DNA of 60,588 nucleotides from Fibrobacter succinogenes (GCA_902771595.1 CACXXH010000016.1:1-60588); one strand, 5' to 3'; positions 8,421 through 16,711 are shown, counted from the stretch's first letter. The notes: generated by a model not told the origin, from the sequence alone. Numbers and translations: made by a program.

Positions 8421-9221
8421 ATGCGTTCCCTTTGGTTTGGTGTTCTTGTTTGTGCGGCATTCTTTGTCGCTTGTAGCGATGACAATAGCGATATTGTGAC
8501 TCCGTCTTCGGGCGATTCGTCGTCCAGCGTGTGCGAGGACTGCGATGACGGGTCTTCTTCCAGCGTCACACCGAAGTCGAACGATAGTGAGACAAGTGTG
8601 TCCAGTAGCAGTACTAAATCCAGCAGCAGTTCGGCGGAGTCTTCGTCTAGTTCACAAATAGGCTGCAAAACAGAAACGGAAGACAACTGCGAATACGGTG
8701 AGTTGGTTGATGACCGCGATAGTCAGACCTACAAGACAGTGAAAATTGGAAGGCAGTGGTGGATGGCGGAAAACCTGAACTACGAAGGGGGAGATAGTTA
8801 TTGCTACAACGATTCCGCAGAGTACTGCGAAGAATATGGCCGTCTATACACCTGGGTGAGTGCGCGGGATGCCTGCCCCACAGGCTGGCACTTGCCGACA
8901 AAGGCTGATTTTGACACCTTGCTTGCGGCCGTGGGCGGAGATTCCTTGGCAGGAAATGCACTTAAATCATTTGCGGGCTGGAATAGAGCGGAAGACGAAG
9001 GAGACGGTGCGGACTCGTATGGTTTTTCCGGAAGTCCTGCTGGCTGGATGGATCTCACTGGCGATTACTATCAAGTAGGTTATTTCGGGCGTTTCTGGAG
9101 TATCTCGAGTTGTAGTAATAAAAAAGCTTATACGTTACATTTAAAATATAATGCTGAGAGTGGTAGCTTGGACTATACTTTAAAGGAATCGGCAATCTCA
9201 GTTCGTTGCATCAAAGATTAG
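8421..9221 (+). CDS. FISUMP-domain lipoprotein, array copy 2
   Basis: A 266-residue predicted lipoprotein. Leader MRSLWFGVLVCAAFFVAC, lipid-attached Cys18, then a Ser-rich linker to about residue 76, then a FISUMP domain (KTVKIGRQWWMAENLNYEG; ACPTGWHLPTKADF; final SVRCIKD). It is shorter than copy 1 because the loop after GRLYTW is reduced (SARDACPTGWHLP directly). Start ATG 8421 follows AGGAGG at 8411-8416, which overlaps the previous stop codon. The leader is nearly identical at DNA level to copies 3 and 4, a sign of recent duplication. Confidence 0.92.
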   Translation: MRSLWFGVLVCAAFFVACSDDNSDIVTPSSGDSSSSVCEDCDDGSSSSVTPKSNDSETSVSSSSTKSSSSSAESSSSSQIGCKTETEDNCEYGELVDDRDSQTYKTVKIGRQWWMAENLNYEGGDSYCYNDSAEYCEEYGRLYTWVSARDACPTGWHLPTKADFDTLLAAVGGDSLAGNALKSFAGWNRAEDEGDGADSYGFSGSPAGWMDLTGDYYQVGYFGRFWSISSCSNKKAYTLHLKYNAESGSLDYTLKESAISVRCIKD

Positions 9222-9229
9222 GAGGAAAT

Positions 9230-10084
9230 ATGCGTTCCCTTTGGTTTGGTGTTCTTGTGTGTGCGGCGATGTTTGTCGCCTGTGGCGATGACGACAGCGA
9301 TTTCATGACTCGACCTTCGGACGGGTCGTCGTCGAGTGTGTGCGAGGACTGTGACGACGCTTCTTCGTCGAGCGCTAAGTCTAGCAGCAGTTCGGCGAAG
9401 TCATCTTCCAGCGCAAAGTCTAGCAGCAGTTCGGCAGAGTCTTCGTCGAGTTCGGTCACTTTGGCGACTCCGTGCAAAACAGAGACGGAAGACAACTGCG
9501 AATACGGCAAATTGAAGGACGACCGTGACGGACAGACTTACAAGACTGTGAAAATCGGAAAGCAGTGGTGGATGGCGGAAAACCTGAATTTTGAAACGGA
9601 CTCTAGTTTCTGCTACAACGATTCTGCCGAGTATTGTGAGAAGTATGGTCGGCTCTATAGGTGGGCTGCTGCGGTAGGCGAGTCGGAGAGAGAATGTGGC
9701 TATGTTAACACATGCGCTCTGCCATCGGGAAGCATTCAGGGTGTATGCCCGAGTGGCTGGCATTTGCCTGGCAAGGCCGAATGGGAAACTTTGTTCAACG
9801 CAGTCGGCGGACAATCGACGGCAGGCAAGGTACTTAAGTCCACATCTGGTTGGAATAGTAATGGTAACGGTACGGATGCTTTCGGGTTCTCGGTGCTCTC
9901 TGTTGTCCTCAGGGACCGCGATGGAAATTTCGACGGCGAGGGCGACGACGCGCACTTCTGGAGTTCTACGGAGAGCAGTAGCTTCCTCGCGTACCGCGTG
10001 GCCTTGGACTGCTACGGCGATAATGCGTACCTGGGCCACAACTTTAAGTACTACGGGTTCTCAGTGCGTTGCGTCAAGGATTAG
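9230..10084 (+). CDS. FISUMP-domain lipoprotein, array copy 3
   Basis: A 284-residue predicted lipoprotein with the same MRSLWFGVLVCAA leader and Cys18 as copy 2. Its linker is the longest of the array: repeated AKSSSSS/AESSSSS units between about residues 45 and 76. The FISUMP domain follows (KTVKIGKQWWMAENLNF; GVCPSGWHLPGKAEWETLF; FWSSTESS; SVRCVKD). Start ATG 9230 behind AGGAGG at 9220-9225. Directly after the stop the conserved junction is broken by the higBA-bearing block. Confidence 0.92.
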   Translation: MRSLWFGVLVCAAMFVACGDDDSDFMTRPSDGSSSSVCEDCDDASSSSAKSSSSSAKSSSSAKSSSSSAESSSSSVTLATPCKTETEDNCEYGKLKDDRDGQTYKTVKIGKQWWMAENLNFETDSSFCYNDSAEYCEKYGRLYRWAAAVGESERECGYVNTCALPSGSIQGVCPSGWHLPGKAEWETLFNAVGGQSTAGKVLKSTSGWNSNGNGTDAFGFSVLSVVLRDRDGNFDGEGDDAHFWSSTESSSFLAYRVALDCYGDNAYLGHNFKYYGFSVRCVKD

Positions 10085-10110
10085 GAGTGAGGAACTCAGA
10101 AGACCTTTAG

Positions 10111-10407
10111 TTATGCAACAGCAAAAGGCTTTATTTCGTCAAGTTCTTCCGAAAGCTCTGTCTTGAGATTTCGGATATCGATGTCGTCTTGCAGGGAGAT
10201 GAAATAGTCGTCGGATACGCCAAGGAACTTGGCGAGCCTCAAGGAAGTGTCGACGGTAATTCGCCTGCGGTCGTGAAGGATATCCTGAATCCTGGAAACG
10301 GGAACGTTGATTGCCTGGGCGACCTTATAGGCGGAGAGCCCCATGGGCATGAAAAACTCTTCGTTCAGAATCTCTCCGATTGTCGGTGTCTTGATATGCT
10401 TTTTCAT
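10111..10407 (-). CDS. higA: HigA-type antitoxin, XRE family
   Basis: A 98-residue helix-turn-helix protein of the HigA/VapI group: IKTPTIGEILNEEFFMPMGLSAYKVAQAINVPVSRIQDI, then TVDTSLRLAKFLGVSDDYFISLQ. It would neutralise HigB and repress its own operon. A Shine-Dalgarno (AGGAG) lies 6 nt before ATG 10407, and the gene follows higB after a 9-nt gap, the normal higBA order. The C-terminal 20 residues are acidic. Confidence 0.92.
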   Translation of the reverse strand: MKKHIKTPTIGEILNEEFFMPMGLSAYKVAQAINVPVSRIQDILHDRRRITVDTSLRLAKFLGVSDDYFISLQDDIDIRNLKTELSEELDEIKPFAVA

Positions 10408-10416
10408 AACGTTCTC

Positions 10417-10698
10417 CTAGTGGTAATCAACAATTTCAACGTTGTAAAATTGCCCGTCGTTCATCGTGAAACAAATACGCCATTGGTCGTTAATTCGGAT
10501 AGAATATTGCCCTTCTCTATCGCCATGCAGCGGCTCTAAGTGATTGCTTGGAGGAATGCGTAAATCGTTCAACGATTTTGCATTGTCTATCATCATCAAT
10601 TTTCTCAAAGCGACTTTTTGGATAGTATTGGGTAATCGTCGTGAAAACTCCTGGTTGTAAATGAGTTCGGTTTCTCTGTCTGCAAAACTATGTATCAT
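10417..10698 (-). CDS. higB: HigB-type mRNA interferase toxin (RelE/ParE superfamily)
   Basis: A 93-residue protein with the HigB pattern: MIHSFADRETELIY at the start, a central RRLPNTIQKVALRKL helix, LRIPPSNHLEPLHGDREGQYSIRINDQWRI and a final VEIVDYH. Toxins of this family bind the ribosome and cut mRNA during translation. It is the first gene of the higBA pair, inside the tandem FISUMP array. The ATG is almost directly after the -10 box of the candidate promoter, so the message may be leaderless or start slightly further upstream. Confidence 0.9.
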   Translation of the reverse strand: MIHSFADRETELIYNQEFSRRLPNTIQKVALRKLMMIDNAKSLNDLRIPPSNHLEPLHGDREGQYSIRINDQWRICFTMNDGQFYNVEIVDYH

Positions 10699-10700
10699 GT

Positions 10701-10729
10701 AATATACCTATTTCGCGTGTATATGTCAA
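10701..10729 (-). promoter_or_regulatory. higBA promoter with overlapping inverted repeat
   Basis: On the minus strand TTGACA (10729-10724) and TATATT (10706-10701) are 17 nt apart, near-consensus sigma70 boxes. An inverted repeat ATATAC (10702-10707) / GTATAT (10719-10724) lies across the spacer and -10 box, a plausible HigA operator for autorepression. The -10 box ends 2 nt before the higB ATG. Confidence 0.65.
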
Positions 10730-10878
10730 GCGGGTAGATTTTTAAGAGGCTTTGGGGCGGCCTCTATCCTTAAAACGGAGAAAGGGGGCAAAATGAGCCG
10801 AAAAACTTTGTTTACGCATGCTTTTTTACATTGCGGAAACGTAAGATGTTATATTTACCGCGGATAATAGGAGGAAAT

Positions 10879-12420
10879 ATGCGTTCCCTTTGGTTTGGTG
10901 TTCTTGTGTGTGCGGCGATGTTTGTCGCCTGTGGCGATGACGACAGTAGTTTCGCGACGCGACCTTCGGACGGGTCGTCTTTATCCAGTAAAAAGCAGGG
11001 AGATGGCGGCTCTGAGGCCGCCATGACGAGTAGCTCTGCGAAGTCGTCTTCCAGCGTCAAGTCGAGTAGCAGTTCGGCGAAGTCGTCGGATTCTGTCGCC
11101 GGTTGTAAGACCGAAATGAAAGATGACTGCGAATACGGCAAATTGAAGGATGACCGTGATGGTCAAACGTACAAGATTGTGAAAATTGGTGACCAGTGGT
11201 GGATGGCGGAAAATCTGAATTATGAAGTGGACTCTAGCTTCTGTTACAACGATTCTGCCGAGTATTGTGAGAAGTATGGTCGGCTTTATAGGTGGGCTGC
11301 GGCAGTAGGCAAGTCGGAGAGTGAATGTGGCTATGACGGTACATGCTCTCTGCCAACGGGAAGCATTCAGGGGGTATGCCCGAGTGGTTGGCATTTGCCT
11401 CGCAAGTACGAATGGGAAACTTTGTTCGATGCTGTCGGTGGACAAACGACGGCAGGAATGGCGCTCAAGTCCGCATCCGGTTGGTATAATAGTGGCAACG
11501 GTACGGATGCTTTCGGGTTCTCGGTGCTCCCTGCTGGCAAAAGGGATGAGAATGGGAATTATAACTTCGAGGGTAGCGTCGCGGACTTCTGGAGTCCTTC
11601 GGAGTACGGTAGCGGCGCCGTGCTCGACATGTACTTGGACAGCAAACACGGCAGTGTGTTCCCGACTATCACCAGTAAGTACTACGGGCACTCAGTCCGT
11701 TGCGTCAAGGACATGTCAAGCAGCAGTTCAGCGACTCATAAAATAGCATGGGATTATTTGAATCCAGATGTTGGTTACGGCGAGTTGGTGGATGACCGCG
11801 ATGGTCAAACTTACAAGACCGTGAAAATCGGTGACCAGTGGTGGATGGCTGAAAATCTGAATTATGCATACACAGACGTTCCCTTTAATTATGATGGTTA
11901 TACCAGCGATTCCACTAGTTGGTGCTATAATAACATCTCTGACCATTGCAACAAGTATGGTCGTCTATATACGTGGTCTGCCGCTATGGACAGTGCGGGG
12001 ACATGGACTACAAATGGCAAAGGTTGCGGTTTTGGCTTGGAATGTTCGCCGACATACCCCGTGCGCGGTATATGTCCCAGTGGCTGGCACCTGCCTAGCG
12101 AGGTCGAATGGGAAACTTTACTCAACGCTGTCGGAGGACAATCGACGGCAGGGACGGATCTCAAATCCTTATCTGATTGGACAGGCCGTAGGAAAGGCAT
12201 GGATCCTTTCGGGTTCTCGGTGCTCCCTGCTGGCTACAGGAACAGCGATGGGGATTATAACTACGGGGGCTGCGACGCGCTCTTCTGGAGTTCTACGGAG
12301 GACGATGGGCGCAACGAAGACGCCGCGTACGAGATTCGCTTGAGCTACGGCGACCACAATGTAGAACTGCACGGCCGCTATAAGAGCGTCGGGTACTCTG
12401 TTCGTTGTGTCAAGGATTAG
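10879..12420 (+). CDS. Two-domain FISUMP lipoprotein, array copy 4
   Basis: A 513-residue predicted lipoprotein with the shared MRSLWFGVLVCAA leader and Cys18. A Ser-rich linker leads to FISUMP domain 1 (about residues 80-280, ending SVRCVKD). A short MSSSSSATHK linker then leads to FISUMP domain 2 (about residues 300-513, again ending SVRCVKD). Domain 1 resembles the domain of copy 3; domain 2 is closer to the last array gene (ENLNYAYTDVPFNYDGYTSDSTSWCY). This suggests fusion of two neighbouring genes by loss of a leader. Start ATG 10879 behind AGGAGG at 10869-10874. Confidence 0.92.
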   Translation: MRSLWFGVLVCAAMFVACGDDDSSFATRPSDGSSLSSKKQGDGGSEAAMTSSSAKSSSSVKSSSSSAKSSDSVAGCKTEMKDDCEYGKLKDDRDGQTYKIVKIGDQWWMAENLNYEVDSSFCYNDSAEYCEKYGRLYRWAAAVGKSESECGYDGTCSLPTGSIQGVCPSGWHLPRKYEWETLFDAVGGQTTAGMALKSASGWYNSGNGTDAFGFSVLPAGKRDENGNYNFEGSVADFWSPSEYGSGAVLDMYLDSKHGSVFPTITSKYYGHSVRCVKDMSSSSSATHKIAWDYLNPDVGYGELVDDRDGQTYKTVKIGDQWWMAENLNYAYTDVPFNYDGYTSDSTSWCYNNISDHCNKYGRLYTWSAAMDSAGTWTTNGKGCGFGLECSPTYPVRGICPSGWHLPSEVEWETLLNAVGGQSTAGTDLKSLSDWTGRRKGMDPFGFSVLPAGYRNSDGDYNYGGCDALFWSSTEDDGRNEDAAYEIRLSYGDHNVELHGRYKSVGYSVRCVKD

Positions 12421-12428
12421 GAGGAAAT

Positions 12429-13334
12429 ATGTCTAAACTGTCACCCTGGAGCAAGCGGAGCGCCGCGATAGGGTCCATAGCGTTTCTTTGTGCGGCGATG
12501 TTTGTCGCGTGTAGCGATGACGACAGCAGTTTTGTGACGCGGCCTTCGGATGGCTCGTCGTCGAGCGTGTGCGAGGACTGCGATGACGGGTCTTCATCCA
12601 GCGCCAAGTCGAGTAGCAGTTCTGCGAAGTCGTCTAGTTCACGAATAGGCTGCAAAACAGAAACGGAAGACAACTGCGAATACGGCGAGTTGGTGGATGA
12701 CCGCGATGGTCAGACCTACAAAACCGTGAAGATAGGTGACCAGTGGTGGATGGCGGAGAATCTCAACTACGCATTCACGGACGTTCCTTATTCCTTTAGG
12801 GAAATTACCTCTGATTCCACTAGCTGGTGCTACGACAATGACTCGGATAACTGCACCAAATACGGCCGCTTTTATACTTGGGCGATAGCTATGGACAGCG
12901 TGGGCATCTGGAGTGGGAACGGCAAAGATTGCGGTTCTGATAAAATCTGTTCACCGACATATCCTGTGCGTGGTATATGTCCCGAGGGCTGGCATCTGCC
13001 AGACAATGGTGAATGGGATGTTCTATTCACGGTAGTTGGTGGAGGATCAATGGAAGAAGGTAAAGTGCTCAAGTCTACTAGCGGCTGGGATGACTATTAC
13101 ACTCATATTGGCAATGGCACGGATGTCTTCGGTTTTTCTGCGCTCCCTACTGGTGGCAGATCCTGCTATGGAGGAAAATTCAATAACGAGAGCCTCTATG
13201 CAATTTTTTGGAGTTCTACCGAATACGATAGCGACTACGGGAATGCTGTGAGTATGGCATACGCCTTTGACTATGCGGTTCTGAGCAAAGAAGAAAAGCC
13301 TGGTGGTATCTCTGTCCGTTGCGTCAAAGACTAA
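12429..13334 (+). CDS. FISUMP-domain lipoprotein, array copy 5
   Basis: A 301-residue predicted lipoprotein. It has its own leader (MSKLSPWSKRSAAIGSIAFLC, then AAMFVAC with Cys28) but the same acidic and Ser-rich linker as the other copies. The FISUMP domain, about residues 85-301, shows KTVKIGDQWWMAENLNYAF, PVRGICPEGWHLPDNGEW, FWSSTEYDSD and SVRCVKD. Start ATG 12429 follows AGGAGG overlapping the stop of copy 4. The last 4 nt overlap the stop end of the convergent MATE gene. Confidence 0.92.
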   Translation: MSKLSPWSKRSAAIGSIAFLCAAMFVACSDDDSSFVTRPSDGSSSSVCEDCDDGSSSSAKSSSSSAKSSSSRIGCKTETEDNCEYGELVDDRDGQTYKTVKIGDQWWMAENLNYAFTDVPYSFREITSDSTSWCYDNDSDNCTKYGRFYTWAIAMDSVGIWSGNGKDCGSDKICSPTYPVRGICPEGWHLPDNGEWDVLFTVVGGGSMEEGKVLKSTSGWDDYYTHIGNGTDVFGFSALPTGGRSCYGGKFNNESLYAIFWSSTEYDSDYGNAVSMAYAFDYAVLSKEEKPGGISVRCVKD

Positions 13335-14671
13335 ACCACGGCCTTGCTTTTCCAGCGGCCGCTGCGCCAGCGCCAGATGTTGGCGAACGAACGGTAGAGT
13401 TCGTCAGCGGCCATGCCGAGCCAAAGTCCCGGCAGCCCGAGCCCCAATGCAAACGCGAGTATGAGCGAGGTGACAAGCCCGAGCGTCCACATCATTCCGC
13501 TTCCGACAATGGCGGGGAACTTGGAATCGCCCGCGGCGCGCAGAGAGGTGGTGACGATGAAGTTTACTGCCTTGAAGGGTTGCACGGCTACGTCGCACCA
13601 GAGACAAATTTTTCCGAGGCGGAGTACTTCGGGATTGTCGGTGTAGAGCCTGAGCAAATGTTCGCCCAAAAGCGCTACGATAATCGAGAGCAAGAGCCCG
13701 CTCGTGATGCCGATGGCAAGCGTCTGGCGCACGCGGCGGTTCGCCTTGTCGAAATCGTGCGCACCGACCAAATGCGCCACGAGAATCTGGTTTCCGCTGC
13801 CGAGGCCGACTCCGAGGATTACTGACAAAGCGGCGAAATTGCCTGCGAATACGCGGGCGGTCATCGCGGTGGTGCCTACGTACACGACCATTGCGGTGAT
13901 GAATACTTGGAAAAGCTGGAAACTGATGGGTTCTGCGGCGGCGGGGAGGCCGATGCGTATCCAGTCGGGGAGGAGGATGCGGGAACGCTTCCAGTCACGG
14001 GCTTTGCTCTGGTGATGCACCTTGAATTTGAGTACGAGCCAGAGGATGCACGAGGATATCAGCCACGAGAGCGCGGTTGCGAGGGCGACTCCGTGCACGC
14101 CCATCTTGGGGAGTCCGAAGAGCCCTTCCAAAAACACGACGTTCAGGGCGGCGTTGCTCGCGATGGTGAGCGTGTTGCCGACGAGGTTCCAGATGGTAAG
14201 GCCGTGCGTGGCGATGAGGGCGGTGAGGATGGTCTGCAGCGCGCGGAAGGCGAACCCGAACGAGACGACGCTCAAAAATTGCATCGCGTATCCGGCGGGT
14301 TCTTCGGTGAGGCCCATCCAGCGGGGAATGGTGCCCGAAAGCGGGTAGATGAGGAGCGTGAGGGCCACCCCGAGCAGGATGCTCCCGAAGAGGACCATCG
14401 TTTGCGTGCTGCGTGCGTGGCTGTTCTGCTTGGCGCCGATGTACTGCGATACGATGCTCGCGCCCGATTGCGAGAAGGCGTGGAGGGCGGTAAAGAGCGC
14501 CCCGAGGATGGGGAGCATGGCGCCTACGCCGGCGGCTGCGGTTTCGGATGTGCGCGAAAGGAACCAGCTGTCCATCATGGGCTGGATCATGCCCACGGCG
14601 AAGGTGAGGATAAGCGGCCAGGAGAGGCTTATCAGGGAACGGTCTTTGACGTCTTTTTGTGTTCCGCGCAT
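13331..14671 (-). CDS. MATE family multidrug/metabolite exporter
   Basis: A 446-residue inner-membrane protein with about 12 hydrophobic segments in two similar halves, as expected for the MATE/MatE fold (SLPWPLILTFAVGMIQPMMDSWFLSR-like first helix region; the LGVGLGSGNQILVAHLVGAHD motif near residue 290). MATE proteins use Na+ or H+ gradients to export cationic drugs or metabolites; the substrate is not evident. It is convergent with the FISUMP array and shares 4 nt with its last gene. Confidence 0.9.
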   Translation of the reverse strand: MRGTQKDVKDRSLISLSWPLILTFAVGMIQPMMDSWFLSRTSETAAAGVGAMLPILGALFTALHAFSQSGASIVSQYIGAKQNSHARSTQTMVLFGSILLGVALTLLIYPLSGTIPRWMGLTEEPAGYAMQFLSVVSFGFAFRALQTILTALIATHGLTIWNLVGNTLTIASNAALNVVFLEGLFGLPKMGVHGVALATALSWLISSCILWLVLKFKVHHQSKARDWKRSRILLPDWIRIGLPAAAEPISFQLFQVFITAMVVYVGTTAMTARVFAGNFAALSVILGVGLGSGNQILVAHLVGAHDFDKANRRVRQTLAIGITSGLLLSIIVALLGEHLLRLYTDNPEVLRLGKICLWCDVAVQPFKAVNFIVTTSLRAAGDSKFPAIVGSGMMWTLGLVTSLILAFALGLGLPGLWLGMAADELYRSFANIWRWRSGRWKSKAVV

Positions 14672-14694
14672 GCCTAAATTTTAGAAATGGGAAG

Positions 14695-14713
14695 GGGGCT
14701 CAGAAAGAGCCCC
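14695..14713 (-). terminator. hairpin between thioesterase gene and MATE gene
   Basis: A perfect 7-bp stem GGGGCTC / GAGCCCC with a 5-nt loop. It lies after the minus-strand thioesterase gene and before the MATE start. It lacks a clean U-run, so it is a weak terminator candidate or a processing site. A 14-bp perfect palindrome (GCCTGTATACAGGC, 14733-14746) lies between it and the thioesterase stop. Confidence 0.4.
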
Positions 14714-14756
14714 AGACATAAATAATGGTTCCGCCTGTATACAGGCCGCGCTGTTG

Positions 14757-15269
14757 CTATACCAGCTTCTTCCCTAATGCAATTCGGGCTTCGCGGCGGA
14801 CAAGCGCCTGTTCGTACCTGCGCTTTTCTTCGTCGGTTTCGGGTTCCACGGGGGCGACTGCGGTGGGGCGGCCGTCTTCGCCGATGGCGACGAACGTGAA
14901 GTAGCCGTGCGCGATGGGCAGTTCCTGCTTGTTTACCGGGTCAGTTTCTGTAATCTTGAGGCCGATTTCCATCGAGGTGTTGAACGCGCGGTTCAGGCTC
15001 GCGTGGATGTTCAGGATGGTGCCGAGCTTTGCCGGGCGGAAGAACCGTACCCCGTCGATGGAGATGGTGTTCACCTTGCGGCCTGCATGGTTGAAGGCGA
15101 CCACGCAGGCGGCCACGTCCATGAGGCCCATCAGGTAGCCCCCGAAGGCGTTGTGAAGCGCGTTCGTGTTGTCCGGATGCACGATGGCGTGCGTTTCGGT
15201 CTGCGAGTCCTTGACCTTGCGGGGGGTCATGTCGTTCGCAATTTCGGGGATCAGGTCGGTGTTTCTCAT
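14757..15269 (-). CDS. Acyl-CoA thioesterase, hot-dog fold (YciA/BACH-like)
   Basis: A 170-residue single hot-dog domain. The N-terminal part reads ETHAIVHPDNTNALHNAFGGYLMGLMDVAA, containing the conserved Asn-Ala-His-Gly region, and the active-site Asp is in LMDVAA. RFFRPAKLGTILNIHASLNRAFNTSMEIG and GYFTFVAIGEDGRPTAV follow. Such enzymes hydrolyse acyl-CoA thioesters in the cytoplasm. Its first codon overlaps the last codon of the DegT gene by 4 nt, so the two are coupled. The physiological acyl-CoA is unknown. Confidence 0.87.
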   Translation of the reverse strand: MRNTDLIPEIANDMTPRKVKDSQTETHAIVHPDNTNALHNAFGGYLMGLMDVAACVVAFNHAGRKVNTISIDGVRFFRPAKLGTILNIHASLNRAFNTSMEIGLKITETDPVNKQELPIAHGYFTFVAIGEDGRPTAVAPVEPETDEEKRRYEQALVRREARIALGKKLV

Positions 15270-16510
15270 AGGACGGACCTCAGCTTGTTTATGATAAAAT
15301 CTACATCGGTAAAGGCGCAGACGGGGAGGCTTACGGCTTTCTGGCTCGCCATTGTGGCGTTCTTGTTTTCGCTTCCCTGTGCGAGTCCTTTGAAGCAGGG
15401 CTGTTCGTGCAGCGGCTGCGGGTAGTGGATGCAGTGCGGGATTCCGGCGGCATCTAGCTTTGCAATAAACGTTTCGCGGTCATCGGCCAGCACCGTATAT
15501 TGTGCGTAGGTGCTCGTACAGTTTATCTCAAGTTTCGGCGTCTTGCAATTTGCACCGATTTGCTGCGGTACGATTTTTGCACCGTCAATGCCGCCGGTAT
15601 CATTCAAAGCGCCGAAAAACTCGTCGTACTTGCGGGCGTTCTCGCGGCGCACCTTCAGTTCGTCCTCGAGGTGGCGGAGCTTGACTCGCAAGATGGCGGC
15701 CTGCAGGGCGTCGAGCCTGCTGTTGATGCCGACGGATTCGTGCAGGTAGCGGCCGGTACTCCCGTGGTTCGCTATCTGCCGGATTTTCGCTTCCAGCTTC
15801 GGGTCGCTGGTGAATAGCGCGCCGCCGTCGCCGTAGCAGCCCAGCGGCTTGCTCGGGTAGAAGCTCGTGATGGAAATGGTCGCGAGGGTACAGGCGCGTT
15901 GTGCTATGCTGCCAAATTCGGACGAAATTCTATACTCTGCGCCGAATGCCTGCGCCGCATCTTCCACGAGCCACAGGTCGTTCACGACGGCGATTTCCCA
16001 CAGCGTTGTTTCTGCCTGATGCGCAAACGGCGCGCACTGCCCGAACAGGTCCACGCCGATAATCCCGCGCGTCTTGGGGCCGATTAGCGCCTTTACGCTT
16101 TCCGGGTCGATTTGCAAGGTCTCGGGGTCGATGTCCGCGAACCGCGGTATGCCGCCCAGAAACGCGACGCATTCCGCCGGTGCAATGAACGTGAAATCGG
16201 GCACGATGACCTCGTCCCCCGGTTTGAGCCCGAGGGCCATGAGGGCGATGGTGAGGGCGTCGGTGCCGCTCGCACACGTTACGGCCCTGGTTTTTGGCTC
16301 CGCGCGGTCACTTCCAGCGATACCCCCCAAAAAAGAGCCCTTCCCGGCATTCCGACCCGCAGAATTGCAAAAATCCGCAAGTTCCGCCTCCAGGGCGGCC
16401 ACCTCGGGCCCGCCGATATAGCATCCGCTATCGAGGACGGCCCGTTCTGCGGCCAAAAACTCCTCGCGGTAGGCATCCCGTTGCCCTGTAATGTTCACGA
16501 AAGGCATCAT
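15266..16510 (-). CDS. DegT/DnrJ/EryC1/StrS family PLP-dependent aminotransferase
   Basis: A 414-residue sugar aminotransferase-type protein. It shows the DegT order: VTCASGTDALTIALMALG, then VIVPDFTFIAPAECVAFLGG, DLFGQCA, LVEDAAQAFGAEY and SFYPSKPLGCYGDGGALFTSD, whose Lys (SFYPSK) would bind PLP. The C-terminus has AGIPHCIHYPQPLHEQPCFKG. Members make amino sugars for polysaccharide, O-antigen or secondary metabolites. Residues 48-65 (GRNAGKGSFLGGIAGSDR) form an insertion not typical of the family. ATG 16510 is preferred to TTG 16519. No other sugar-nucleotide genes are nearby. Confidence 0.88.
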   Translation of the reverse strand: MMPFVNITGQRDAYREEFLAAERAVLDSGCYIGGPEVAALEAELADFCNSAGRNAGKGSFLGGIAGSDRAEPKTRAVTCASGTDALTIALMALGLKPGDEVIVPDFTFIAPAECVAFLGGIPRFADIDPETLQIDPESVKALIGPKTRGIIGVDLFGQCAPFAHQAETTLWEIAVVNDLWLVEDAAQAFGAEYRISSEFGSIAQRACTLATISITSFYPSKPLGCYGDGGALFTSDPKLEAKIRQIANHGSTGRYLHESVGINSRLDALQAAILRVKLRHLEDELKVRRENARKYDEFFGALNDTGGIDGAKIVPQQIGANCKTPKLEINCTSTYAQYTVLADDRETFIAKLDAAGIPHCIHYPQPLHEQPCFKGLAQGSENKNATMASQKAVSLPVCAFTDVDFIINKLRSVL

Positions 16511-16711
16511 AATGGGCAAAATTTAGCATTTTTGCGTAGGGCGAGTGAAGCGAGGCTGCTTGCGGACTCATTTCTGAGCCCAGCCCAAAAACGCACGAAG
16601 TGCCTCAATGGCGAGTGCCGTAGCAAAGGATTTTTTCTTCGATAGGGCCAAGCCTGACTAAAAGCGCTCGTTTTGGGCGCAATTTTAACGAAATTAGCAA
16701 ATGTGGGGGGG

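Larger units (their letters stand above)
10082..10873. mobile_element. apparent inserted block carrying higBA, flanked by TAGGAG
   Basis: Between array copies 2/3 and between the last two genes, the junction is GGATTAGGAGGAAATATG. After copy 3 it begins the same way (TAGGAG at 10082-10087), then departs into unrelated sequence holding higB and higA on the opposite strand. It resumes at 10868 with TAGGAGGAAATATG before the next copy. The block is therefore bounded by 6-nt TAGGAG repeats. No transposase, integrase or terminal inverted repeats are visible, so the mechanism is unknown and the repeat could also come from recombination between junctions. Confidence 0.45.

Noticed and set aside
9331..9465. 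Tandem Ser-codon repeats as a possible CRISPR-like array
   Set aside because: The repeats are in frame and encode the Ser-rich linker of a lipoprotein. There are no conserved direct repeats with unique spacers and no cas genes in the window.
10747..10767. AGAGGC/GCCTCT hairpin as a terminator
   Set aside because: There is no T-run on the plus strand and no gene ends beside it on the minus strand. It lies upstream of the higB promoter, so termination is not supported.
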